A stretch of 6,001 bases of DNA from an uncultured Solobacterium sp. (GCA_905194705.1 CAJJTI010000116.1:1-6001); one strand, 5' to 3'; shown: positions 1-5,189, counted from the first letter of the stretch. Notes: a model not told the origin generated them from the sequence alone. Numbers and translations: made by a program.

Positions 1-1
1 T

Positions 2-29
2 TTGACTATCTTTATATATGAATTATGAT
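2..29 (+). promoter_or_regulatory. Promoter of the TetR-family gene
   Basis: A -35 box TTGACT (2-7) and a -10 box TATGAT (24-29) are separated by 16 bases. Transcription would start near base 36, only about 5 bases before the ATG at 41. No SD site lies in between, so the mRNA would be nearly leaderless. The boxes are seen directly; the start point is inferred. Confidence 0.55.
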
Positions 30-40
30 ATTGTTTTCCT

Positions 41-625
41 ATGAGTAAGAAAAAAATATCAAATGACGAAATTTTACAAGTTGCATTACAACTAATTGAT
101 GAAAATGGACTTGATAATTTGCAAATGAAAGATATTGCTGCGAGATTGAAAATCAAATCAGCAAGCCTATATAAACATTTTAAAAATTATGATGATGTAG
201 TAATTAACTTATATATTTTTTGTCTTATTGATTTTAGAAAATATATTGAAGATAGAATTGAAGGTTCAGAATCAGAAGAAGGCATTCGAAAAATGTCTTA
301 CGCTTTTCTTGATTATTTAGAAAAATATAACAACAGATATGAAGTGGTTTTAAAATCAAAACACTTCATGCATCCTTTAGTTAGAGAAGAAGACAACAAA
401 TTGATGGGTAATCTATTACATTTTTTAGATTCATATTGTAGAAATAGAGAAGACATTATAAATTCATCTAGAATTTATAGAAGTATGATTGCAGGATTTG
501 CCTTTTATGAATCAAAAGGTTTATTTTCATTACCTATGGTAACAACAAGAACAACATTTGATATTTTGATAGACAATTATATTTCTTATTTGAAGAGTAT
601 TAAAACAGATAGTCACCATGTTTAA
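41..625 (+). CDS. TetR/AcrR-family transcriptional regulator
   Basis: This 194-residue protein is probably a DNA-binding repressor acting as a dimer in the cytoplasm, with an unknown ligand and target. Residues about 7-55 form the TetR_N helix-turn-helix domain: an ILQVALQLIDENG helix, then MKDIAARLKIKSASLYKHF, the family's recognition-helix signature, with the usual Y-x-H-F. The remaining 140 residues are an all-helical ligand/dimer domain of normal family length without a clear subfamily signature. The start is firm: an in-frame TGA at 26-28 rules out anything upstream, and the next ATG would cut into the helix-turn-helix. There is no SD site before the ATG, and the promoter lies within 12 bases of it. 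No partner gene follows in the same direction before the inserted element at 673, so the regulated gene may lie upstream of the window. Family assignment is secure; the specific role is unknown. Confidence 0.9.
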   Translation: MSKKKISNDEILQVALQLIDENGLDNLQMKDIAARLKIKSASLYKHFKNYDDVVINLYIFCLIDFRKYIEDRIEGSESEEGIRKMSYAFLDYLEKYNNRYEVVLKSKHFMHPLVREEDNKLMGNLLHFLDSYCRNREDIINSSRIYRSMIAGFAFYESKGLFSLPMVTTRTTFDILIDNYISYLKSIKTDSHHV

Positions 626-634
626 GGATTTATG

Positions 635-661
635 ATTAATAAAACATAAATTTTTATTAAT
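635..661 (+). terminator. Weak A/T-only hairpin after the TetR gene
   Basis: ATTAATAAAA (635-644) pairs perfectly with TTTTATTAAT (652-661) around a 7-base loop, 10 bases after the TetR stop codon. The stem has no G-C pairs and is followed only by TTTCC, so it would be a weak terminator at best. Its position fits the end of the TetR transcript. Confidence 0.35.
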
Positions 662-672
662 TTTCCAAAGTA

Positions 673-692
673 CAGTTTACAAGGGACTACAC
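673..692 (+). repeat. Left terminal inverted repeat of the element
   Basis: CAGTTTACAAGGGACTACAC is matched in reverse complement at 2784-2803, with 19 of 20 bases identical (G at 685 is the mismatch). The bases just outside and just inside the pair do not match, so the repeat is sharply bounded. It probably forms the recombinase binding site at this end. Confidence 0.75.
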
Positions 693-704
693 ATGGTAGG
701 TATT

Positions 705-728
705 TGACGGGAGGGGTTTCACCCGTCA
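705..728 (-). terminator. Hairpin overlapping the recombinase stop codon
   Basis: TGACGGG (705-711) pairs with CCCGTCA (722-728) around a 10-base loop. On the minus strand the recombinase stop codon (726-728) lies inside the stem, so this would form at the very end of that mRNA. No real T-run follows, so its strength as an intrinsic terminator is doubtful. It may instead be part of the element's end structure. Confidence 0.4.
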
Positions 729-896
729 GATTTTCCATGTGATATTCAAGCTGTCGCTTGTGGCGGCTATGGTGGTAATCATCAAATCCACCACCCGCCG
801 CTTGTCGTCAAAGGATACATTCTCCCAAGTGTCGAGGTAGCCGGAAATCTGGCTGACCTGTTCCGGCAGTTGGCAAAGAGGATGATGGAGCAGGTA
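726..896 (-). pseudogene. C-terminal tail of a large serine recombinase (5' part deleted)
   Basis: About 57 residues read on the minus strand from about 896 to the stop at 726-728. They include LPEQVSQISGYLDTWENV, then FDDKRRVVDLMI, and end in DSLNITWKI. A helical segment with F-x-x-K-R-x-V-V followed by a short strand ending in I-x-W-K-I at the stop codon resembles the C-terminus of Tn4451/CTn-type large serine recombinases. The catalytic N-terminal resolvase domain and the zinc-ribbon/coiled-coil region are absent. Upstream of about 896 the reading frame continues to 938 as unrelated sequence that overlaps the GH3 promoter, which places the deletion junction near 896-906. The fragment is more GC-rich than the flanking chromosome. 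It cannot be a functional recombinase. The assignment rests on sequence character alone and needs a profile search. Confidence 0.6.
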
Positions 897-905
897 GGAA
901 AATAA

Positions 906-934
906 TTGCAGAAAAATATATGTAGTTTTATAAA
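906..934 (+). promoter_or_regulatory. Candidate promoter of the GH3 gene
   Basis: TTGCAG (906-911) and TATAAA (929-934) are spaced by 17 bases, just after the recombinase remnant. The predicted start is near 941, right at the AGGAGG SD site (941-946), so the leader would be very short. It lies on the far side of the likely deletion junction, so the GH3 gene may have arrived with its own promoter. Confidence 0.45.
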
Positions 935-951
935 ACAATCAGGAGGATTAC

Positions 952-1769
952 ATGGACGGGTAAAAAAAGAAAAAAGGAATAAAGTGCTTATTTTTAGTGT
1001 GATTATCTTGCTTCTTGTATGTGCAGGCATTGCGATAGCCAGTTTGCATAAAGTAAATAATATTTTGTTGGAAAACTCGCCTGAGGCAACAATAGAAATT
1101 ATTGGAAATTCAAGTACAACTGAACCTGCACAAGAGCTTCGAGGAACTGTAAAAGATGCAACAATGAATACTCTAACTGTTCAAGGTGAGGATAATCGTG
1201 AATATTATTTTGGAACAGAAGGTGTAAATATTTCAACTGGTGAGACAGGAATAGTGATTGGGAATCCAGTGACAGTTTCATATCATGGCAAATTGGATTT
1301 GAATGCATCTGTACAAGAGGTTGAATTACTTTCCATTACGGTTACGGATTCCAGTTTGAATACCGAAAATCCTGAACCAAGTCCCCCTTCTGCTTCCGTG
1401 ACACAGAAAGCACAAGAAATTCTAAATGCAATGACGCTGGAAGAAAAAGTTGGACAGATGTTTATTGCACGCTGTCCCGAAATAAATAGCGTACAGAAGG
1501 TAAAGGAGTATAATCTTGGAGGTTATATTCTTTTTAGCCGAGACTTTTCTGGAAAAACAAGAGATGAAATTATCCAGAATATTCAAAGTTACCAAAGTGC
1601 AGCAAAAATCCCCATGTTTATCGGAGTAGATGAAGAAGGAGGCACTGTCAACCGTGTTAGCACAAATCGTAATTTGCGAGCTGTGCCTTTCTGGTCCCCT
1701 CAAGAACTCTATGCTGAAGGTGGCTTTGATTTGATTCAAAGTGACACACAAGAAAATGTGAATTATTGA
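952..1769 (+). pseudogene. GH3 beta-N-acetylhexosaminidase-like protein, 5' part (membrane anchor, N-terminal domain, first half of catalytic barrel)
   Basis: This is the first part of a cell-envelope glycoside hydrolase family 3 enzyme of the NagZ type, which removes terminal beta-N-acetylhexosamine from peptidoglycan fragments or glycans. A basic stretch (KKEKRNK) precedes a membrane anchor (VLIFSVIILLLVCAGIAIAS, 984-1043). An accessory beta-rich domain follows (about 1130-1350), then a Ser/Pro linker, then the GH3 barrel with MTLEEKVGQMFIAR (about 1431-1472), LGGYILFSRDFSG and GVDEEGG (about 1623-1643). The frame ends at TGA 1767-1769, and the protein continues in another frame (next entry). 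The start is unclear. AGGAGG (941-946) is ideally placed for ATG 952, but that ATG reads only Met-Asp-Gly-stop. GTG 984, with AAAGGA before it, is in frame and would begin exactly at the anchor. A TTG at 906 is in frame but lies in the promoter. No helper glycan genes lie nearby, so the substrate is unknown. Confidence 0.8.
1752..1769 (+). other. Frameshift site in the GH3 gene
   Basis: The upstream frame reads GAA AAT GTG AAT TAT TGA. One more A in the run at 1753-1756 would give GAA AAA TGT GAA TTA TTG AAT, that is E-K-C-E-L-L-N, running straight into SLGINLNFAP, the expected next block of the family. A single-base loss from an A-run is therefore the simplest cause. A -1 ribosomal slip would give the same protein, but no standard slippery heptamer is present. 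Confidence 0.8.
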
Positions 1770-2401
1770 ATAGTTTGGGGATTAATTTGAACTTTGCCCC
1801 AATCTGCGATGTTTCGCAAAATCCAGAGGATTTTATTTATGACCGGAGTTTTGGACAGAACGCAGAGCAAACTGCCGCTTATGTCCACTTAGTTGTGCAA
1901 ACCATGTTTCAAGAAGGTATGGGGAGCGTCCTAAAGCATTTCCCCGGGTACGGAAATAATGTGGATACACATACAGGTATTGCTTATGATAATCGCACCT
2001 ATGAAACATTTTTGAACTCAGATTTCTTGCCGTTTCAAGCAGGAATTGATTCTGGAGCCAATATGGTATTAGTTTCTCATAATGTGGTATCCTGCATGGA
2101 TAGTCAAACCCCTGCTTCGCTGTCTTCACAGGTACACAAAATCCTGCGGGAAGAATTAAAATTTACTGGAGTTATTATTACAGATGACTTAGCTATGGAT
2201 GGCGTGCGCAATTTTGCAGAAGACACAAAAATTGCAGTTCAAGCTGTGAAGGCAGGAAATGATATGTTATGCTGCACAGATTTTGAGGTGCAAATTCCAG
2301 ACATACTTGAAGCAGTCAAACAGGGAGAAATTACAGAGGAACGAATCGATGAATCTGTTTTACGCATATTAGAATTAAAAATTTCACTTGGGATAATATA
2401 A
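1757..2401 (+). pseudogene. GH3 beta-N-acetylhexosaminidase-like protein, 3' part (catalytic half)
   Basis: This is the continuation of the GH3 enzyme in the shifted frame, carrying the catalytic residues. SLGINLNFAPICDV is followed by SRSFG-like DRSFGQ, then LKHFPGYGNNVDTHTG (about 1931-1978), whose Asp and His (D-T-H) correspond to the Asp-His acid/base pair typical of NagZ-type GH3 enzymes. The family usually has PGHG where this protein has PGYG. GVIITDDLAMDG (about 2168-2203) carries the nucleophile, by family knowledge the first Asp of the pair. The C-terminus (EERIDESVLRILELKISLG) is the normal closing helix of a single-domain GH3 barrel, so nothing is missing at this end. All expected active-site motifs survive, which suggests the frameshift is recent or a sequencing error. 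A TTG at 1766 could open this frame, but there is no SD site before it and the product would be half a barrel, so separate expression of an active enzyme is unlikely. Confidence 0.82.
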
Positions 2402-2617
2402 AGGTTTATTTACAAATAGTCTAAAATTTCAGTTTTTACGGGAGTGTGTCCACAAGTTCGGTGTAGAACGAGGAACGGGGACTTTCATATACGCCCTGTC
2501 TGCTGATGAAACCAGTCCTGTGCTTGTGGCTCCACGTCACGCAATCACAACCCTGTTTTCCTGCTGCTTCATACGCCTTTGCCCTCCCCGGCGGCAACCT
2601 TATTTTCGTAGCAACGC

Positions 2618-2662
2618 CGACAGAGCGTATAACACACTACACTTTGCAAGCAAAGTCGTGTG
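2618..2662 (-). other. Candidate origin of transfer (MOBV / pMV158-like nick region)
   Basis: On the minus strand, 2639-2630 reads TAGTGTGTTA, identical to the pMV158 MobM nick region 5'-TAGTGTG/TTA. Cleavage would fall between 2633 and 2632. As in pMV158, the nick lies in the loop of a small dyad (GTGTA ... TATAC, with one G-T pair). A second hairpin (ACTTTG 2641-2646 with CAAAGT 2651-2656, loop CAAG) lies directly 5' of it on the nicked strand. Tn4451-group mobilizable elements use relaxases of this class, so the site suits the recombinase remnant at the other end. No relaxase gene remains. The motif match is seen; function is inferred. Confidence 0.5.
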
Positions 2663-2683
2663 CCAAGGGGCAAGCCCCTTTGG
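2663..2683. other. GC-rich hairpin next to the oriT candidate
   Basis: CCAAGGGG pairs with CCCCTTTGG (one bulged T) around the loop CAAG (2671-2674). The loop is the same as that of the adjacent hairpin at 2641-2656. It could be a relaxase or accessory-protein recognition structure, or simply a transcription stop. Confidence 0.4.
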
Positions 2684-2691
2684 AAACCCCG

Positions 2692-2757
2692 GACAACAAA
2701 ACAGGCTGAATATCTCGCACTTTCCCAGTGCTTGATACTCAGCCTTTATTTGTTGTC
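2692..2757. terminator. Long three-part stem-loop, bidirectional terminator-like
   Basis: GACAACAAA (2692-2700) pairs with TTTGTTGTC (2749-2757). AGGCTGAATATC (2703-2714) pairs with GATACTCAGCCT (2734-2745) with one mismatch. GCACT (2717-2721) pairs with AGTGC (2727-2731) around TTCCC. The middle stem is followed by TTTATTTG on the plus strand and by GTTTTG on the minus strand, so it could stop transcripts from either side. It could insulate the element from the flanking genes. Confidence 0.55.
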
Positions 2758-2783
2758 AGCAGCCCCCCCGTTTCGTGGTCTGC

Positions 2784-2803
2784 GTGTAGTTCCTTGTAAA
2801 CTG
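2784..2803 (-). repeat. Right terminal inverted repeat of the element
   Basis: GTGTAGTTCCTTGTAAACTG is the reverse complement of the left repeat with one mismatch (T at 2791). AT-rich chromosomal-type sequence begins immediately outside it. Confidence 0.75.
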
Positions 2804-2907
2804 ACCTAATAAGTGGATTAAATAAAAAAACTAACCTATCGTATCTAATTCTTCTATTATTCATAAACTAATTGTTTTTCACTCCAGAGGTAATAAAAAA
2901 AGGACAA

Positions 2908-2936
2908 TTGACACTTTCATTAAAATAGTGTTAAAT
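2908..2936 (+). promoter_or_regulatory. Promoter-like site overlapping an operator-like dyad
   Basis: A consensus -35 box TTGACA (2908-2913) is followed after 17 bases by TTAAAT (2931-2936), or after 18 by TAAATA. A dyad TTGACACT-N11-AGTGTTAA (2908-2934, 7 of 8 positions matching) covers both boxes, as in repressor-controlled promoters. The only thing downstream is a short stretch ending in the hairpin at 2970-2997. It could drive a small RNA or be the remnant of a lost gene's promoter. The rest of 2804-2907 shows nothing recognisable. Confidence 0.4.
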
Positions 2937-2969
2937 ACTAAATGCAGATAGCCCATATAAGGGTAGGTA

Positions 2970-2997
2970 AAAGTCCACTGAGAAATCAGTGGACTTT
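2970..2997. terminator. Perfect 12-bp hairpin at the 3' end of the Abi gene
   Basis: AAAGTCCACTGA (2970-2981) pairs perfectly with TCAGTGGACTTT (2986-2997) around a GAAA loop. On the minus strand it begins 4 bases after the Abi stop codon, and its 3' arm runs into TTTTACC, so it fits as that gene's intrinsic terminator. On the plus strand it would end any transcript from the promoter-like site at 2908, so it may serve both. Confidence 0.65.
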
Positions 2998-3001
2998 CCC
3001 G

Positions 3002-3838
3002 TTATAAAATATTGATTCTATTATTTCTGCTAATTAGCAATAAATTTTTAATTATATTTTGATATGCTTTTTTATCAGTTGATTTTCGTAAAGATTTATT
3101 TTTAACATTATAATACCTAATTAAAATAGTTATGCTGTTACTATGCATTATACAATTTCTAATATGAACCAATTTACTTAAGCAATTATCAAAATCAGAT
3201 TTTTTTATATATCCTAAAGTTAATCCATTGCTATACATGGCTTTAAAAATGATATTACTAATTTCTTTACCACATGATTTATAGATTGTAATTAACTCCG
3301 AAATTGATAATCTATCCATAAATATAAATATGCTATTATATTTATCCAATTCATTATTAAAGTTACTTATAGTTTTTAACATGTGCTGTTTAGATTCAAA
3401 TGTCTCGCTTTGTAAAGCTAAAACATTTTTAGATAAAGATACAACGAAACTATTAAATGATTCTTTATTTTCTAATTCGTATGCATATATAACTTCGTTA
3501 GATACAATTGCATTAAAAACTGATTCAAAATATGAAAGTGCTACATATAAATTAGCATATTCGTTTCGTTCATTTTTATATTTTTGGAAATATTCACCAA
3601 AATCTATTTTTCTTTTATAAATATGACAATTATTTTTATCTTTTATTACATTGCCTTTTGTATCTTTTTCAGCAAAATAATATTTAAAGGGGCTGATTAC
3701 ATTTATATAATTATATTTATATAAAATATGCCTAGCTTCTTCTTTGCTACATTTATTGTAAACTACGCTTTTACTCTTTTCTAAATAATCAATTTGTTCT
3801 TCGATTGATAAAGGTTTTTTATATTTTATTTCATTCAT
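3002..3838 (-). CDS. Abi family protein (Abi_2, AbiD/AbiF-like; HEPN RNase fold)
   Basis: This 278-residue protein is a likely phage-defence abortive-infection effector that cleaves or binds RNA after infection is sensed. The N-terminus has the Abi_2 pattern: KKPLSIEEQIDYLEKSK, then EEARHILYKYNYINVISPFKYYF (about 34-55, the L-x-x-x-N-Y-x-x-x-x-x-x-F block). The middle has MDRLSISELITIYKSC (about 174-189), matching the family's 'lsfgelsklY' block. The C-terminal part has LVHIRNCIMHSNSI, in which R227 and H232 form the R-x4-H motif of HEPN ribonucleases. Length is typical. No signal peptide or membrane segment is visible. The start is supported by GAGG (complement of 3844-3847), 5 bases before the ATG. 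The gene stands alone between a good promoter (3863-3891) and a hairpin terminator (2970-2997), divergent from the rhodanese/PP-loop gene and close to the mobile element. Very low GC and many Lys, Asn and Ile residues fit a horizontally moving defence gene, though the flanking chromosome is also AT-rich. The trigger is unknown. Confidence 0.78.
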   Translation of the reverse strand: MNEIKYKKPLSIEEQIDYLEKSKSVVYNKCSKEEARHILYKYNYINVISPFKYYFAEKDTKGNVIKDKNNCHIYKRKIDFGEYFQKYKNERNEYANLYVALSYFESVFNAIVSNEVIYAYELENKESFNSFVVSLSKNVLALQSETFESKQHMLKTISNFNNELDKYNSIFIFMDRLSISELITIYKSCGKEISNIIFKAMYSNGLTLGYIKKSDFDNCLSKLVHIRNCIMHSNSITILIRYYNVKNKSLRKSTDKKAYQNIIKNLLLISRNNRINIL

Positions 3839-3862
3839 AATTACCTCAATTTTAGTGTATTA

Positions 3863-3891
3863 ATTATATCTACACCTAATTATTCCCTCAA
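3863..3891 (-). promoter_or_regulatory. Promoter of the Abi gene
   Basis: On the minus strand, TTGAGG (3886-3891) and a perfect TATAAT (3863-3868) are 17 bases apart. The start would lie near 3856, giving a leader of under 20 bases with the GAGG SD site in it. Confidence 0.65.
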
Positions 3892-3960
3892 TTAAATATT
3901 CCCAAATACTCTATTTTCCTCTTAAAATGGATATGTTAATGAAATAAATTGGAGAAAAAG

Positions 3961-5118
3961 ATGTTAAAAGAAAAATACCCTGATGGAATAACAATTGATG
4001 AATTATCTGATATACATCCATCTTTATATACATTAGTAGATACAAGAGACCTAACTTCTCATGAATATGGAGCAATACCTAATTCTATATGTATGCAAGA
4101 TATATTGGAACAAGCTATAAATCATACATTAGATAAAAATAAATCTTATGTTTTATATTGCATGAATGGAAGAAAGAGTATCTCCATTGTATATGAATTA
4201 CAACAACTTGGTTATGATGCAATAGACTTAATCAATGGATATGCAGGATACTTAGAAAAATCTATGCTTGTATTTGATGATTCAATTCAATATAAAGCAG
4301 AAAGAAGTATTATCAAAACATATCACAAAGAATTACTATCCCCTTTTCTTAGAGCTTTAGATAAATATCAATTAATAGAAGAAGGAGATAAAATAGCTGT
4401 TTGTATTTCTGGTGGTAAAGATTCAATGTTGATGGCTAAACTATTCCAAGAAGTGCATAAATTTACAAAAGTTAAATTTGATGTTGTCTTTTTAGTAATG
4501 GATCCAGGATACAGTGAATTAAATCGAAAAGTAATTGAATATAACGCAAGAGTATTAGGCGTACCTATTACAATATTTGAATCTAGAATATTTGATGTTG
4601 TATATAATATGGAAAAATCACCATGCTATATATGTGCAAGAATGAGAAGAGGACATTTATACAACAAAGCGAAAGAACTTGGTTGTAATAAGATTGCTTT
4701 AGGTCATCATTATGATGATGTAATCGAAACAATTCTTATGGGAATGATGTATGCAGGTCAAATTCAAACGATGATGCCTAAATTAAAAAGTGAAAACTTT
4801 GAAGGTATGGAACTCATACGACCAATGTATCTAATTAGAGAAAAAGATATTATGAATTGGCGTGATTATAATAATCTTCATTTCATTCAATGCGCTTGTC
4901 ATTTTACAGATACATGTTCTTCATGCAGAGAGGATGGTACATCTAACTCAAAACGAATGGAAACAAAAAAACTTATCGAACAGTTAAAGAAAACAAATCC
5001 TGTAATAGAAAAAAATATATTTAAAAGTGTAGAAAATATAAATCTTCATAATGTCATTTCTTATAAGACAGATGATGGATGGCATAATTTCTTAGATGAC
5101 TATAAAAAAGATAAATAA
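3961..5118 (+). CDS. Rhodanese domain fused to a TtcA-like PP-loop ATPase (probable tRNA thiolation enzyme)
   Basis: This 385-residue cytoplasmic protein has two domains. Residues about 10-105 are rhodanese-like: LVDTRDLTSHEYGAIPNS, then the active-site loop YCMNGRKS with persulfide cysteine C67, then the LGYDAIDLINGYAGYL closing segment. Residues about 125-335 are an N-type ATP pyrophosphatase with PP-loop SGGKDS (150-155), C-Y-I-C (C222, C225), and GHHYDDVIET (248-257). TtcA, which makes 2-thiocytidine at tRNA position 32, holds an iron-sulfur cluster with a C-x-x-C pair plus one later cysteine. Here four cysteines (C311, C313, C319, C322) lie where the later ligand is expected, more than TtcA needs. 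The rhodanese domain probably hands sulfur to the ATPase domain, which adenylates the tRNA base. The start is ATG 3961 because GGAG at 3951-3954 is correctly spaced for it; a TTG at 3949 overlaps that SD site. The gene stands alone, with a strong terminator after it. The exact tRNA target is not certain. Confidence 0.82.
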   Translation: MLKEKYPDGITIDELSDIHPSLYTLVDTRDLTSHEYGAIPNSICMQDILEQAINHTLDKNKSYVLYCMNGRKSISIVYELQQLGYDAIDLINGYAGYLEKSMLVFDDSIQYKAERSIIKTYHKELLSPFLRALDKYQLIEEGDKIAVCISGGKDSMLMAKLFQEVHKFTKVKFDVVFLVMDPGYSELNRKVIEYNARVLGVPITIFESRIFDVVYNMEKSPCYICARMRRGHLYNKAKELGCNKIALGHHYDDVIETILMGMMYAGQIQTMMPKLKSENFEGMELIRPMYLIREKDIMNWRDYNNLHFIQCACHFTDTCSSCREDGTSNSKRMETKKLIEQLKKTNPVIEKNIFKSVENINLHNVISYKTDDGWHNFLDDYKKDK

Positions 5119-5126
5119 TATTGATG

Positions 5127-5163
5127 AGAGAAGTAATAATACTAAACTACTTCTCTTTTTTTT
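5127..5163 (+). terminator. Intrinsic terminator of the rhodanese/PP-loop gene
   Basis: AGAGAAGTA (5127-5135) pairs perfectly with TACTTCTCT (5148-5156) around a 12-base loop, followed by eight T (5156-5163). It starts 9 bases after the stop codon and separates this gene from the next transcription unit. Confidence 0.9.
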
Positions 5164-5189
5164 GATATATTTTAAGTGAGGACAAGCAT

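Larger units (their letters stand above)
2420..2783. other. Gene-free GC-rich right arm of the element
   Basis: No convincing gene is present. The short open frames here (for example 2506-2709 and 2520-2735 on the plus strand) overlap one another, lack SD sites and have low-complexity, implausible products. The stretch is much richer in G and C than the chromosome on its right and is packed with inverted repeats (2633-2662, 2663-2683, 2692-2757). It looks like the non-coding region found upstream of mobilization genes in Bacillota integrative elements, read on the minus strand. That likeness is from memory, not a search. The change of composition near 2420, shortly after the GH3 stop, may be a second deletion or insertion junction. 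Confidence 0.5.
673..2803. mobile_element. Non-autonomous integrative mobilizable element remnant carrying a GH3 gene
   Basis: A 2131-bp segment is bounded by a 20-bp inverted repeat (673-692 and 2784-2803, one mismatch), and the repeat similarity stops exactly at those bases. Inside are the C-terminal tail of a serine recombinase pointing out of the left end, a GH3 cargo gene, and a GC-rich right arm with a MOBV-type oriT motif and hairpins. Base composition changes sharply at both edges compared with the AT-rich flanks. No complete recombinase, relaxase or replication gene remains, so the unit could move only with helper functions in trans. Large serine recombinase elements (Tn4451/Tn5397 type) usually carry the recombinase at one end with its 3' end facing outward, as here. 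The dinucleotide AC sits at both outer junctions (672-673 and 2804-2805), which would suit a 2-bp serine-recombinase crossover, but this could be chance. The boundaries are well supported; the family assignment is inferred. Confidence 0.65.

Noticed and set aside
1..31. TATC...GATA dyad in the TetR promoter as an autoregulatory operator
   Set aside because: Only the outer four bases match well; the inner positions pair no better than expected in such AT-rich DNA.
906..951. TTG 906 as the start of the GH3 protein
   Set aside because: It falls in the -35 region of the candidate promoter, has no SD site, and would add residues with no family likeness before the membrane anchor.
782..1308. Minus-strand open frames across the GH3 5' region (782-1030, 1099-1308) and similar ones at 1422-1751 and 1833-2129
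   Set aside because: They are opposite-strand shadows of the GH3 gene with no SD sites and no family character.
2506..2735. Two overlapping plus-strand open frames in the right arm (67 and 71 codons)
   Set aside because: They lack SD sites, overlap each other in different frames, run through hairpin-rich non-coding sequence and give implausible proteins rich in Cys, Pro and Arg.
2942..3007. 21-codon plus-strand ORF running through the GAAA-loop hairpin
   Set aside because: No SD site, it would be almost leaderless from the candidate promoter, and its sequence is dictated by the hairpin arms.
3949..3960. TTG 3949 as the start of the rhodanese/PP-loop protein
   Set aside because: It overlaps the GGAG SD site that serves ATG 3961 and has no SD site of its own.
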